From: Pseudomonas farsensis
Lineage (GTDB): Bacteria > Pseudomonadota > Gammaproteobacteria > Pseudomonadales > Pseudomonadaceae
Direction of reading: 5' to 3'
NCBI RefSeq assembly: GCF_014268805.2
Contig: NZ_JABWRF020000003.1
Coordinates: 462,501 to 526,500 of the forward strand
Length of the DNA stretch: 64,000 nucleotides
Shown here in pieces: positions 1-11,412 of this stretch. Under the pieces are notes generated by a model that saw nothing but the letters and a program-made list of their open reading frames with translations, did not search any database and was not told the DNA's origin. Position 1 is the first letter of the stretch; each line of letters starts with the position of its first letter. A program made the position numbers and the translations under genes.

Positions 1-11
1 TGGGGTTATAT

Positions 12-2903
<2,892 letters not shown>

Positions 2904-3037
2904 ATATAACACCCAAGCAATTTGCGCGTAAGCCGAATTGTGGTGGTGAAGACGCATGAACCGAAAGTTCGCGGCACACACAGATCACATATCCGAATTC
3001 GCTGGGCTGTTCATCTGAACGGACTGGCTACCGAATT

Positions 3038-3155
3038 TCTTGACGACCATAGAGCATTGGAACCACCTGATCCCATCCCGAACTCAGTAGTGAAACGATG
3101 CATCGCCGATGGTAGTGTGGGGTTTCCCCATGTGAGAGTAGGTCATCGTCAAGAT
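3038..3155 (+). rRNA. rrf: 5S ribosomal RNA
   Basis: Typical gamma-proteobacterial 5S: cttgacgacc at the 5' end pairs with the 3' cgtcaag, and the internal blocks CCTGATCCCATCCCGAACTC and GATGGTAGTGTGGGG are present. It lies about 135 bp after 23S in the same operon. No tRNA was seen between 23S and 5S or after 5S. Ends are accurate to a few bases. Confidence 0.95.
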
Positions 3156-3164
3156 TCATTTCGC

Positions 3165-3204
3165 AAAACCCCTATCTGCGCATGCAGGTAGGGGTTTTGT
3201 CTTT
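3165..3204 (+). terminator. rRNA operon terminator
   Basis: Inverted repeat aaaacccctatct / aggtaggggtttt followed by a short T-rich tail, just after 5S. A strong intrinsic terminator closing the rRNA operon. The following 225 bp up to the next gene hold no recognisable feature. Confidence 0.85.
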
Positions 3205-3428
3205 GCGGCTGAAAAAATTCCGCCATTACGCCCCGCGCACCGAGCTACCTCAACTACGTCTGGAAGGTGCGACAATTATTCCTGTTGGCGAACGTGACTT
3301 TCCCGTGCCTACCCTGCGTCAAGACTTAGGTTCGGGGCAACCCTAGCCCCTGGACAACGCGATGCCAGCGCACCGTGCTGCGCATTTATGGACCTTTCCC
3401 GTCCAATACAACTGAGGTAGATAGCAAG

Positions 3429-5072
3429 ATGGCCAAGGCCGCCGATGTCGTTGTGCAATGCCTGGAAAACGAAGGTGTCGAGTATGTATTCGGCATTCCT
3501 GGTGAGGAAAACCTCGATCTGCTCGAGTCCCTGCGCAAGTCGAAGATCAAGCTGGTACTGACCCGCCACGAGCAGTCCGCAGGCTTCATGGCCGCAACCT
3601 ATGGCCGCCTGACCGGCAAGACCGGTGTCAGCCTGTCGACCCTGGGCCCGGGTGCCACTAACCTGGTAACCGCCAGCGCCTACGCCTACCTCGGCGGCAT
3701 GCCGATGATGATGATCACCGGCCAGAAGCCGATCAAGAAGTCCAAACAGGGCCGCTTCCAGATCATCGATGTGTGCGGCATGATGGACCCCATCACCAAG
3801 TACACCCACCAGTTCGCCTCGGCTGACAACATCCCGGCGCGCATGCGTGAAGCCTTCCGCCTGGCTGAAGAAGAAAAGCCCGGTGCTGTGCACCTTGAGC
3901 TGCCCGAAGACATCGCCGCCGAGCAAACCGACGCGCTGCCGATCCCGCGCAGCCTGCACCGCCGCCCGCTGGCCGAGCACGTGGCGATTGAAGCCGCTGT
4001 CGAGAAGCTCAAGACCGCCCGTAACCCGATTTTGGTCATTGGCGCCGGCGCCAACCGCAAGATGACCGCCAAGGTTCTCAAGCAACTGATCGACAAGACC
4101 GGCATTCCGTTCATCACCACCCAAATGGGTAAAGGCGTGGTCGACGAGCGGCACCCACGCTTCCTCGGCAACGCTGCGCTGTCGTCCGGTGACTTCGTGC
4201 ACCGCGCCGTCGAAGCTGCCGACCTGATCGTCAACATCGGTCACGATGTCATCGAAAAGCCGCCGTTCTTCATGGTCCGTGGCGGTACCGAAGTGATTCA
4301 CGTCAGCTTCCGTTCGGCAGAAGTCGACGCGGTGTACTTCCCTCAGGTGGAAGTGATCGGCGACATCGCCAACGCCGTGTGGCAGATCAGCGAAGCGCTG
4401 ACCGACACCAGCCACTGGGACTTCACCCGCATCATGGCCATCCGTGAAGCCAACGAAGCCCAGATCGCCGAAGGTGCCGACGACAACCGCTTCCCGGTGT
4501 ACCCACAGCGCATGGTCGCCGACATCCGTCGCGCCCTGCCATCGGAAGGCATCGTTGCCCTGGACAACGGCATCTACAAGATCTGGTTCGCCCGCAACTA
4601 CAAGGCCCACAAGCCCAACACCGTGTTGCTCGACAACGCCCTGGCAACCATGGGTGCAGGCTTGCCTTCGGCCATGGCTGCGCACCTGGTATACCCGGAC
4701 CGCCCGGTCATTTCGGTATGTGGTGACGGCGGCTTCATGATGAACAGCCAGGAACTGGAAACCGCAGTGCGTCTGGGCATGCACATCACCGTGGTCATTC
4801 TGCGCGATGACGGCTACGGCATGATCCGCTGGAAGCAGGCCAACATGGGCTTCACCGATTTCGGCCTGGACTACGGCAACCCGGACTTCGTCAAATATGC
4901 CGAAGCCTACGGTGCAAACGGCCACCGCGTCGAAAGCGCCGAAGGCTTCCTGCCGCTGCTGGAGCACTGCATCAAGACGCCGGGCGTGCACGTCATCGAC
5001 TGCCCGGTCGACTACAGCGAGAACGACCGCATTCTCAACAGCGAGCTGCGTGAGCGCGCGCTGGCGGTCTAA
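3429..5072 (+). CDS. acetolactate synthase-family thiamine diphosphate enzyme
   Basis: 547 residues, the normal length for the catalytic subunit of acetolactate synthase and related TPP enzymes. N-terminal TPP-binding (PYR) domain with the catalytic Glu at about residue 48 (TRHEQSAGFMA), a central Rossmann-like domain, and a C-terminal PP domain with the GDG metal-binding motif at about 432 (GDGGFMMNSQELETAV). The start ATG follows TGAGGTAG at good spacing; the frame is open 54 bases further upstream. No regulatory subunit (ilvH-like) gene is adjacent, so this is probably a stand-alone or catabolic enzyme rather than the main IlvIH complex. The family is certain; the exact substrate is inferred. 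Confidence 0.85.
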   Translation: MAKAADVVVQCLENEGVEYVFGIPGEENLDLLESLRKSKIKLVLTRHEQSAGFMAATYGRLTGKTGVSLSTLGPGATNLVTASAYAYLGGMPMMMITGQKPIKKSKQGRFQIIDVCGMMDPITKYTHQFASADNIPARMREAFRLAEEEKPGAVHLELPEDIAAEQTDALPIPRSLHRRPLAEHVAIEAAVEKLKTARNPILVIGAGANRKMTAKVLKQLIDKTGIPFITTQMGKGVVDERHPRFLGNAALSSGDFVHRAVEAADLIVNIGHDVIEKPPFFMVRGGTEVIHVSFRSAEVDAVYFPQVEVIGDIANAVWQISEALTDTSHWDFTRIMAIREANEAQIAEGADDNRFPVYPQRMVADIRRALPSEGIVALDNGIYKIWFARNYKAHKPNTVLLDNALATMGAGLPSAMAAHLVYPDRPVISVCGDGGFMMNSQELETAVRLGMHITVVILRDDGYGMIRWKQANMGFTDFGLDYGNPDFVKYAEAYGANGHRVESAEGFLPLLEHCIKTPGVHVIDCPVDYSENDRILNSELRERALAV

Positions 5073-5130
5073 GACGCTTTAGCAGTACACGCGGGGCAAG
5101 CTGCTCCCACTGCCGTGATTCGTTGAGTCC

Positions 5131-5150
5131 GGCAAGCGGGGGCGCTTGCC
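5131..5150 (+). terminator. possible terminator hairpin after the ALS-like gene
   Basis: ggcaagcg/cgcttgcc stem with a 3-base loop, but with no T run behind it. The 320-bp gap (5073-5393) otherwise shows no gene. Confidence 0.35.
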
Positions 5151-5393
5151 CCGTTGTGCTTTGCATACACCATCCGCAATAGCTAATTACTGCTCGTACC
5201 GCCTGCAGCTCCGTCACCCTCTGGTTCTTCTTCATTGACGGAGTACCAGGCCATGACCATAGCCTGAGCATCGCATCGCTAGCGCACGCTAGCGCAATGA
5301 AGCGCTGACAGTCATGTTCGTACCCGCAGCCGCGGGCGCGCTTTGCCAGGCGCTGTGCTAGGGTGCAGGCAAACTCGATCAGGACAACCGCCC

Positions 5394-5948
5394 ATGCTTC
5401 CCCCGCTTAGCGAAAAAGAACTCAACCGTCTCGAAGACCTGCTGATCACCTACGGCAACGACTATTCGGTGCTCAACATCTCCGAACTCGATGGCTTTTT
5501 CACGGCTCTGGCCAGCTCCCCGGCCACCGTGACGCCCGAGCGTTGGCTCCCGGAAGTGGCTGGGGGCAAGGTGCCGAAGTTCAAGAAGCCCGCCCACGAA
5601 GAGGCCTACACCGCGCTGATGCTGCGCTACGCAAGCCAAGTGGCGCAGTCGTTGGCCGAAGACCTCGAAGGCTTCAAACCGCGGTTCGAACAAAGCGAGA
5701 CCGAAGAGGGCACCACGATCATTCTCGAAGAGTGGTGCTTTGGCTATATGCGTGGCACCCAGGTTGCTGGGTGGCGCGAATTGCCGCCGGCGCAGGACGA
5801 ACAACTCAAAGCCATTTCGCTCCACGGCCTTGAAGACAACTTCGAACTGCTCGACGCGATGACCTCTGATGAACTTCAAGCGTGCGTACCGCAGGTGACG
5901 CAAGCGGCCTGCAACCTTTACCGTTACCAGAAGCTGCAGCGCCACTGA
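5394..5948 (+). CDS. UPF0149 / YecA-YgfB family protein
   Basis: 184 residues. The N-terminal LxxLEDLLITYGNDYSVLN-like stretch and the SELDGFFTAL segment are typical of the all-helical YecA/YgfB (UPF0149) family, as is the central EEWCFGYMRG motif. The C-terminal zinc-binding SEC-C tail found in some YecA proteins is absent. The start ATG was chosen after AGGACA; the open frame extends 17 codons upstream but without a ribosome site. The molecular role of the family is not settled. Confidence 0.85.
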   Translation: MLPPLSEKELNRLEDLLITYGNDYSVLNISELDGFFTALASSPATVTPERWLPEVAGGKVPKFKKPAHEEAYTALMLRYASQVAQSLAEDLEGFKPRFEQSETEEGTTIILEEWCFGYMRGTQVAGWRELPPAQDEQLKAISLHGLEDNFELLDAMTSDELQACVPQVTQAACNLYRYQKLQRH

Positions 5949-6060
5949 AACCACTGGTATTGTTTCGCTGCAAGAAATTATTCATTGCTCCGGGCGCTGA
6001 TTCTGCTGTCAGCCGAATCAGCGCAAGCTGTTGCTCAACCCCACCCCCGGAGCAACCGCC

Positions 6061-6690
6061 ATGACCTCGCCCATCAAGCTCTACAATTTCCCCAAGTCCG
6101 GCCATGCCCATCGCATCGAACTGATGCTCTCGCTGCTTAACCTGCCGACCGAACTGATCTTCGTTGACCTGGCCAAAGGCGAGCACAAGCAGCCGGAGTT
6201 TCTGGCCATCAATCCCTTCGGCCAAGTGCCGGTGATCGATGACAATGGCACCGTACTCGCCGACTCCAACGCCATTCTGGTTTATCTGGCCAAAGCCTAT
6301 GGTGGCGAGCACTGGCTGCCGCAGGACCCGCTCGGCGCCGCCCGTGTGCAGCGCTGGCTGTCGGTGGCTGCCGGCCCGCTGGCCTTTGGCCCGGCGGCGG
6401 CTCGGTTGGTGACGGTGTTTGGCGCGGCGTTCAACACCGATGAAGTCATCGGCCGCGCCCATAGCCTGCTGAAAGTGATGGATGCCGAACTTGGCAAAAG
6501 CCTTTACCTGACCGGCGATCACGCCACCATCGCCGACGTTGCCAATTATTCGTACATCGCCCATGCACCGGAAGGCAACGTGTCGCTGCAGCCTTATGCC
6601 AACGTGCGCGCATGGCTCGCACGTATCGAAGCGCTGCCAGGTTTCGTACCGATGCCGCGCACCGTGATCGGCCTGCAAACCAGCCTCTGA
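6061..6690 (+). CDS. glutathione S-transferase family protein
   Basis: 209 residues, standard GST length. The N-terminal thioredoxin-like domain includes the cis-Pro loop and glutathione-contact segment (FGQVPVIDDNGTVLADSNAI, about 60-79). The C-terminal helical domain carries the N-capping box (TIADVANYSYIAH). The ATG follows GGAGCAACC. It is followed 28 bp later by the flavo-iron-sulfur oxidoreductase on the same strand, so they may be co-transcribed. Substrate unknown. Confidence 0.9.
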   Translation: MTSPIKLYNFPKSGHAHRIELMLSLLNLPTELIFVDLAKGEHKQPEFLAINPFGQVPVIDDNGTVLADSNAILVYLAKAYGGEHWLPQDPLGAARVQRWLSVAAGPLAFGPAAARLVTVFGAAFNTDEVIGRAHSLLKVMDAELGKSLYLTGDHATIADVANYSYIAHAPEGNVSLQPYANVRAWLARIEALPGFVPMPRTVIGLQTSL

Positions 6691-6718
6691 GCCCCCCCCC
6701 CACACGAGGAATGCAGCC

Positions 6719-8734
6719 ATGCGCTCTCCCTGGCATGCAGGTGAAAAACAGTTGCAGCAACAGGTCGGCGTTGCCGAGCGCATGGAGGTGCTCGGGCAAA
6801 AGGTCATTCGCGACCACATGCCCGACCAGCACCGCAGCTTCTATCAGCAGTTGCCGTTTATCGTGGCGGGTGCGGTGGACCCAAGCGGGGTGCCCTGGGC
6901 CACACTGATCGAGGGTGCGCCAGGCTTCATCGGCTCGCCCGACCCGCAGCAACTGCTGATTGCCGCGAACCTGCCAGACGACGATCCCGCCACCCCCGGC
7001 CTCGCAGCGGGGCAGGGTATCGGCTTGCTCGGCATCGAACTGCACAGCCGCCGGCGCAACAGGCTCAATGGCCTGATTAGCGAGGCCTCGGCCGGCCAGT
7101 TGGCGGTGCAGGTCGAGCAGTCGTTCGGTAATTGCCCGCAATACATTCAGTTGCGCGAGTACAGCCGTGTCGACGAGCCGGCCCAGGCGCGTATCGACGC
7201 CACCGCGCTGGATGCCCACACCACCGCGATGATCGAAACCGCTGATACCTTGTTTGTCGCAAGCTATGTGGTGCACGAGGATGGCCAGCGTTCGGTGGAT
7301 GTGTCGCATCGCGGTGGCCGGCCTGGGTTTGTCCGGGTGGAGGGCAACCGCCTGATCATCCCTGACTATGCCGGCAATCTGTTCTTCAATACCCTCGGCA
7401 ACCTGCAGGTGAACCCTGTCGCAGGGCTGCTGTTCGTCGACTTTGCCAGCGGCACACTGCTGCAGGTGTCCGGGCGAGCGCAGGTGCTGCTCGACAGCCC
7501 CCTGCTCAGCAGCTTCGAAGGCGCCGAGCGGCTGTGGACCGTCGATGTGCAGCAGGTAGTGCTGCGCCCGGCGGCGGTGTCGCTGCGCTGGGCGTTCCGC
7601 GAGTTTTCCCCCACCAGCCTTGCCACTGGCACCTGGGCAGAGGCGCAGTTGCGCTTGCAACAGCGTGAACGCCAGCGCCAGTGGCAACGCTGGCAGGTGT
7701 TGCGTATCGAACAGGAGAGCCGCGATATCCGCTCGTTCTACCTACAACCTGAAGACGGCCAGCCGGTCACATTCGCACCTGGCCAGCACATCCCGGTGCG
7801 CCTGCAACTGGGCGCTGAGACGGCGCTTATTCGCACCTACAGCTTGTCCAGCGCGCCGTCCGATGGCCACCTGCGCATCAGCGTAAAAGCCCAGGGCCCG
7901 GCCTCGCAGCACCTTCATGCGCAGTTGAAGGTCGGCGACAGCCTGCAGGTGCGGGCGCCGGCCGGCAGCTTTACCCTTGATGCGCAGAGTACGCGGCCCA
8001 TTGTGCTGATTGGCGCCGGCGTTGGCATCACGCCGCTGATCGCCATGTTGCGCGAGCAGTTGGCAACGGGGCAGGGGCGGCGCATTTATCTGTTCCATGG
8101 CGGCCGCTCGCTCGCCGACCTGCCTTTCCAGCAAGAGCTCGCTGCGCTTAAAGGCAAGGCCGGCGACGTGCTGTCGGTCTACCGGGCACTGAGCCAACCT
8201 GAACCCGAGGCTGTGCAAGGCCGCGATTACGAATTTGCAAGCCGCCTGGGTATCGAGCAGGTAAAGTCCACACTGGCACTGGACGATTACGACTTTTACC
8301 TGTGCGGCCCGGCCAGTTTCACCCAGGACCTGTACGAGGGCCTGCGTGGTGTGCACGTGCCGGATATGCGCATCCACGCCGAAGCCTTCGGCCCCTCGAC
8401 CTTGCGTCGGCATACCGAGAGTGGCCAACCGGCGCTGCAGCAGCCTCCGCCCGCCAGCGACCCAGTACCTGTGTATTTCGCAAACTCTGCCAAGGAAGCG
8501 CGCTGGACGCCCGGCAGCGGCACTTTGCTGGAGCTTGCCGAGCGCCGTGGCCTGGCACCAGAGTTCAGTTGCCGAGGCGGCTCGTGCGGCACCTGCAAGA
8601 CCAAGTTGGTCAGCGGCCAGGTGCACTACCCGAACCCACCGGCCGAGCTGCCAGAGCAGGGCACGGTGCTGATCTGCTGCGCCGTGCCGGCCCAGGCCGA
8701 GGATGGAGTGCTGGCGCTGGTGCTGGATATCTGA
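6719..8734 (+). CDS. PNPOx-like / FNR-like / 2Fe-2S ferredoxin fusion oxidoreductase
   Basis: 671 residues with three modules. About 1-310: a pyridoxamine-phosphate-oxidase-like (split-barrel FMN) domain. About 330-560: a ferredoxin-reductase-type FAD/NAD module, with RTYSLSSAP (FAD contact), GAGVGITPLI (nucleotide) and YLCGP near its end. About 585-671: a plant-type 2Fe-2S ferredoxin with Cys at 618, 623 and 626 (CRGGSCGTC) and a final Cys at 653 or 654. It is probably a soluble electron-transfer flavoprotein moving electrons from NAD(P)H to an unknown acceptor. Good Shine-Dalgarno (GAGGA) 13 bases before the ATG. The GST gene upstream may be its operon partner; the role is inferred. Confidence 0.88.
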   Translation: MRSPWHAGEKQLQQQVGVAERMEVLGQKVIRDHMPDQHRSFYQQLPFIVAGAVDPSGVPWATLIEGAPGFIGSPDPQQLLIAANLPDDDPATPGLAAGQGIGLLGIELHSRRRNRLNGLISEASAGQLAVQVEQSFGNCPQYIQLREYSRVDEPAQARIDATALDAHTTAMIETADTLFVASYVVHEDGQRSVDVSHRGGRPGFVRVEGNRLIIPDYAGNLFFNTLGNLQVNPVAGLLFVDFASGTLLQVSGRAQVLLDSPLLSSFEGAERLWTVDVQQVVLRPAAVSLRWAFREFSPTSLATGTWAEAQLRLQQRERQRQWQRWQVLRIEQESRDIRSFYLQPEDGQPVTFAPGQHIPVRLQLGAETALIRTYSLSSAPSDGHLRISVKAQGPASQHLHAQLKVGDSLQVRAPAGSFTLDAQSTRPIVLIGAGVGITPLIAMLREQLATGQGRRIYLFHGGRSLADLPFQQELAALKGKAGDVLSVYRALSQPEPEAVQGRDYEFASRLGIEQVKSTLALDDYDFYLCGPASFTQDLYEGLRGVHVPDMRIHAEAFGPSTLRRHTESGQPALQQPPPASDPVPVYFANSAKEARWTPGSGTLLELAERRGLAPEFSCRGGSCGTCKTKLVSGQVHYPNPPAELPEQGTVLICCAVPAQAEDGVLALVLDI

Positions 8735-8744
8735 GCCTCGATAA

Positions 8745-8830
8745 GCGCATTGTGGATGAGCGCATTGCAGGAGAGCATTGCGCAGGAGAGCATTGTGGAG
8801 GAGGGCGATTGTGGAACAGGGCCATTGTGG
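8745..8830. repeat. degenerate 15-bp tandem repeat
   Basis: Five to six imperfect copies of a unit like GCGCATTGTGGAGGA run directly into the REP element that follows. Seen by eye; intergenic. Confidence 0.6.
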
Positions 8831-8932
8831 CGAGCGGGCTTGCCCCGCGTTGGGCTGCGCAGCAGCCCCCTCGATTCCGAATATGAAGCGTATCTGACGC
8901 ATCAGATGTGCGTGGCAAGCCCGCTCACCACG
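8827..8932. repeat. REP pair (inverted)
   Basis: gtggcgagcgggcttgcccc at the left and its inverse (gcaagcccgctcaccac) at the right enclose about 70 bp. This is a classic P. putida REP doublet. Together with the tandem repeat it fills most of the 285-bp gap 8735-9019. Confidence 0.75.
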
Positions 8933-9019
8933 ATATTTGTGCGCAGATAAGACCTGCCGCCCAGCACAAAACCTTCTACAAACCCCATAATCCATCGTCC
9001 CCCAGCCCAGGCGCCGCAC

Positions 9020-9919
9020 ATGGACCAGTTCCACCTGATGAAGGTCTTCGTCGCCGTCGGCGAGCTGGAAAGCTTCGCCGCCGCCGCCCGCCGCCTGGCC
9101 ATATCCCCGGCTGCCGTCACCCGAGCCATCACCGCCCTCGAAGAGCAACTGGGCGTCAAACTGCTGCTGCGCACCACCCGCAGCGTCCGCCTGACCGAAG
9201 CCGGCGGCCGTTACCTGGAAGACACTCGCCACATCCTTGCCAGCATCACCGAGGCCAACGAAGCCGCCGCCGGCATCAACGCTGCGCCCAAAGGCGACCT
9301 TGCGGTGACTGCGCCGATCCTGTTTGGCAAGAAGTTCGTCATGCCCTGCATTGTCGGCTACCTGCAGCAATACCCCGAAGTAGACGTCTCGGCGTTCTTC
9401 CTGGACCGTGTGGTCAATCTGGTGGAGGAGGGCATGGACGTCGCCGTGCGCATCGGCCAGCTCCCCGACTCAGGCCTGAAGGCGCTAAGGGTCGGTAAAA
9501 TGCGCCGCTTGCTGTGCGCATCCCCGGAGTACTTGCAGCGCCACGGCACCCCACGCCACCCCAGCGAGCTCCAGGGCCACGCCGTGATCGCCGCAGGCAG
9601 CCTGTCACCGCGCACCGACTGGCGCTTCGGCGCCCTCGACGACCCCACACTGATCCGCGTCAAACCAAGGCTCACCGTCACCAGCAACGACGCCGCCATC
9701 GCCGCCGCCAGCGCAGGCCTGGGCATCGCCAGGCTGCTCTCCTATCAAGTGGCCGATGAACTGGCTGCGGGGCATTTGCAGGTGATTCTCGCCGAGTATG
9801 AAGAAGCGCCCTGGCCGATCCATATCCTGCACCGCGAGAGCAAATATGGCTCGACCAAGGTACGCACATTCATCGACATGCTGGCTGAGCATTTGCGTGG
9901 GCATGAGCATTTGCGATGA
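9020..9919 (+). CDS. LysR-family transcriptional regulator
   Basis: 299 residues. N-terminal winged helix-turn-helix (about 1-60: MKVFVAVGELESFAAAARRL, SPAAVTRAI, LEEQLGVKLL), then the periplasmic-binding-like effector domain. A CrgA/AaeR-like subfamily is suggested by the residue pattern in the first 80 positions. Nearby possible targets are the oxidoreductase and GST genes upstream; that link is only positional. Confidence 0.92.
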   Translation: MDQFHLMKVFVAVGELESFAAAARRLAISPAAVTRAITALEEQLGVKLLLRTTRSVRLTEAGGRYLEDTRHILASITEANEAAAGINAAPKGDLAVTAPILFGKKFVMPCIVGYLQQYPEVDVSAFFLDRVVNLVEEGMDVAVRIGQLPDSGLKALRVGKMRRLLCASPEYLQRHGTPRHPSELQGHAVIAAGSLSPRTDWRFGALDDPTLIRVKPRLTVTSNDAAIAAASAGLGIARLLSYQVADELAAGHLQVILAEYEEAPWPIHILHRESKYGSTKVRTFIDMLAEHLRGHEHLR

Positions 9920-10187
9920 CGGTGGGTTGAAAGCATTTTCCCGCAGCGGTATGCTCAGGCCTGGACTCGCCCTTGACCATCTATATCGTGTTACGGCACG
10001 CTCTCATCGGCACTTGATGCCTTTGTCGGCAAGGGCGAGTTCTCTCACTTCCAAGTCAGCGCCAGCGCTACGTTGCTGGTTATCCGCTGCATCTGCGCAA
10101 CGCAACTCCTTCCCCCAAGCATGAAAGCCTGCACCACGCCCGTAGGCGATTGCCCAGCGCTGCGCTATTCACCGAGAACAGGGCAGC

Positions 10188-10229
10188 GTGGGAGCGGGCT
10201 TGCCCCGCGATGGGCCGCAAAGCGGCCCC
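10188..10229 (+). repeat. single REP element
   Basis: gtgggagcgggcttgccccgcg followed by gggccgcaaagcggcccc. It lies just outside the island boundary. The rest of the gap 9920-10253 holds no convincing gene; short open frames there lack ribosome sites and family signatures. Confidence 0.75.
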
Positions 10230-10253
10230 GATGGGCTTAACTGACTGGCATTA

Positions 10254-10365
10254 ACCCGAAGGCAGCTTCTTTGCAGATCGCAGAGCCGATCAATCCCAGC
10301 TCAACGCCCCACCGGTCTGATACTCGATCACCCGAGTCTCAAAGAAGTTGTTCTCTTTCTTCAAG
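10254..10365 (-). repeat. attachment-like copy of the nrdB 3' end (distal)
   Basis: Duplicate of 12366-12477 with five substitutions. Read on the minus strand it gives the NrdB C-terminus (ending GGALSWD and a stop). It stops inside the terminator stem: the T run and the distal arm of the stem are missing here. The sequence left of it is ordinary chromosome with a REP element. Confidence 0.8.
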
Positions 10366-10366
10366 A

Positions 10367-10609
10367 CTGCTGGACGATATACCTGAGATGGATAACGTAT
10401 TGCAGCAGTATAGGCACCAAGGTGACGCGGGTAATGCAGCCTTCATTGGATTTGTGATTCAAAGCAATACTGAAGCGATGCAAACCATCGCTTCAACCCT
10501 CGGCAATGACTCCCCCCTGTTGGTGGTTATTGCTCAAGCCCTATTGAATCGGGGTGGTTCGAAGACGGCGACCACGGCCTCACATACGTCGACGGGGCAG
10601 TCAGAATAA
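10367..10609 (+). pseudogene. fragment of a toxin-like protein, upstream of the toxin tip
   Basis: In-frame peptide of about 80 residues beginning exactly at the island edge (…EMDNVLQQYRHQGDAGN…) and ending at TAA 10607-10609. No start codon of its own is convincing; the open frame reaches back only through the nrdB duplicate, so that apparent start is an artefact. The frame after the TAA continues without a gap into the next gene (10649), so the two were probably one longer protein cut by a nonsense change. The family was not recognised. Confidence 0.45.
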
Positions 10610-10648
10610 ACAACCTCAGTCGGTGCAAAAGCTGACTCAGAGGCTGGG

Positions 10649-11005
10649 GTGCCGCATAATCATCCCGTAAAAGTTAGCTCCGAATTGAAAACGGCGTCTA
10701 ATGCTGCTAACTCAGCGGCGGACAATATTGATTTGTTCACCCCTAAGGATAAGCACAGCCTGGGCGGAGGATCAAAGTCGAAAGCGCGTTTCAGCACAAA
10801 CGATGTACAGGAAATTAGAGATGTAATCAGTAATGGATTGCGTTCTAGCTCCGCCGCTTTTTATAATAATCCTGACCACCCTGGTACATTCAGAGTTGTC
10901 ATTGATGCCGGCCGACCGATCGGTGTAAAAGGCCAGACTAAAATCAGGGTGATTGTGGGAGGAGATGGCAGAGTGATTAATATATTCCCGGTACACGAAA
11001 AATGA
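10649..11005 (+). CDS. C-terminal toxin-domain-like protein (orphan toxin tip)
   Basis: 118 residues if started at the GTG. A low-complexity linker (about 1-30, Ser/Ala/Asn rich) is followed by a compact domain with LGGGSKSKARFS, TFRVVIDAGRP and a final GVKGQTKIRVIVGGDGRVIN segment. A basic, beta-rich C-terminal domain of this form is typical of nuclease tips of polymorphic toxins; a BECR/EndoU-like RNase is my guess from the pattern, not a proven match. It overlaps the next gene by 4 bases (ATGA), the usual toxin-immunity layout. It is probably the remnant end of a larger toxin. Confidence 0.5.
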   Translation: MPHNHPVKVSSELKTASNAANSAADNIDLFTPKDKHSLGGGSKSKARFSTNDVQEIRDVISNGLRSSSAAFYNNPDHPGTFRVVIDAGRPIGVKGQTKIRVIVGGDGRVINIFPVHEK

Positions 11006-11412
11006 CAGTGCTTTCAATTGATTTTGAGTTGGTTACCTTGCCGAAGGATATGTCAGGCTACAATGCTGCCGCATTCGTTGAGGGACCCCTTAGCTTTAAA
11101 ATTGGAGGGCAGACATTTCTGAATATTGAGTATTGCTTGCTGCTTGAACTGGCGACTGTAATGTGGCGATGGTTGACCGCAGAAGCCGGTTCCGATTTTT
11201 ACTACGCCTCAATGGATGAAGAGGAAGAACCCCTTCTGGCGCTGCGCTACTGCGAATCAAAATTGACTTATGTGGCCGAATCGTGCTGGGCGACAAACCA
11301 ATGTGACCTAGATATCTCTCAAGAAGACATCACTGCATGCTTTGAGGCTTACATCAAAAACCTAGAACTTGTTCTTTACAATAAATGCGGATACATCTGG
11401 AATCGCGAGTAA
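11002..11412 (+). CDS. putative immunity protein
   Basis: 136 residues, acidic (runs such as DEEEEPLL), with no signal peptide or membrane segment. Size, charge and the 4-base overlap with the toxin tip fit a cognate immunity protein. Intact from ATG to TAA. The residues show no enzyme motif. Codon use is AT-richer than in neighbouring core genes, in line with acquisition. Confidence 0.55.
   Translation: MTVLSIDFELVTLPKDMSGYNAAAFVEGPLSFKIGGQTFLNIEYCLLLELATVMWRWLTAEAGSDFYYASMDEEEEPLLALRYCESKLTYVAESCWATNQCDLDISQEDITACFEAYIKNLELVLYNKCGYIWNRE

Noticed and set aside
2904..3037. tRNA between 23S and 5S or after 5S
   Set aside because: No cloverleaf-like or TTCGA-containing arm seen there.
3309..4991. 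560-codon open frame on the minus strand
   Set aside because: Antisense shadow of the acetolactate synthase-like gene; GC-rich third positions keep this frame open. No ribosome site or family signature.
9939..10187. Possible small gene between the LysR gene and the island
   Set aside because: No start with a ribosome site, no conserved-looking composition; left as non-coding.
10271..10365. ATG start of the 112-codon frame at the island edge
   Set aside because: This start lies inside the nrdB duplicate, read on the wrong strand; only the part after 10366 looks like island coding sequence.
10530..10615. Alternative frame peptide (WFEDGDHGLTYVDGAV) in the toxin remnant
   Set aside because: Would require a frameshift in the C run near 10510-10516; equally open in two frames, so I could not decide and did not annotate it.
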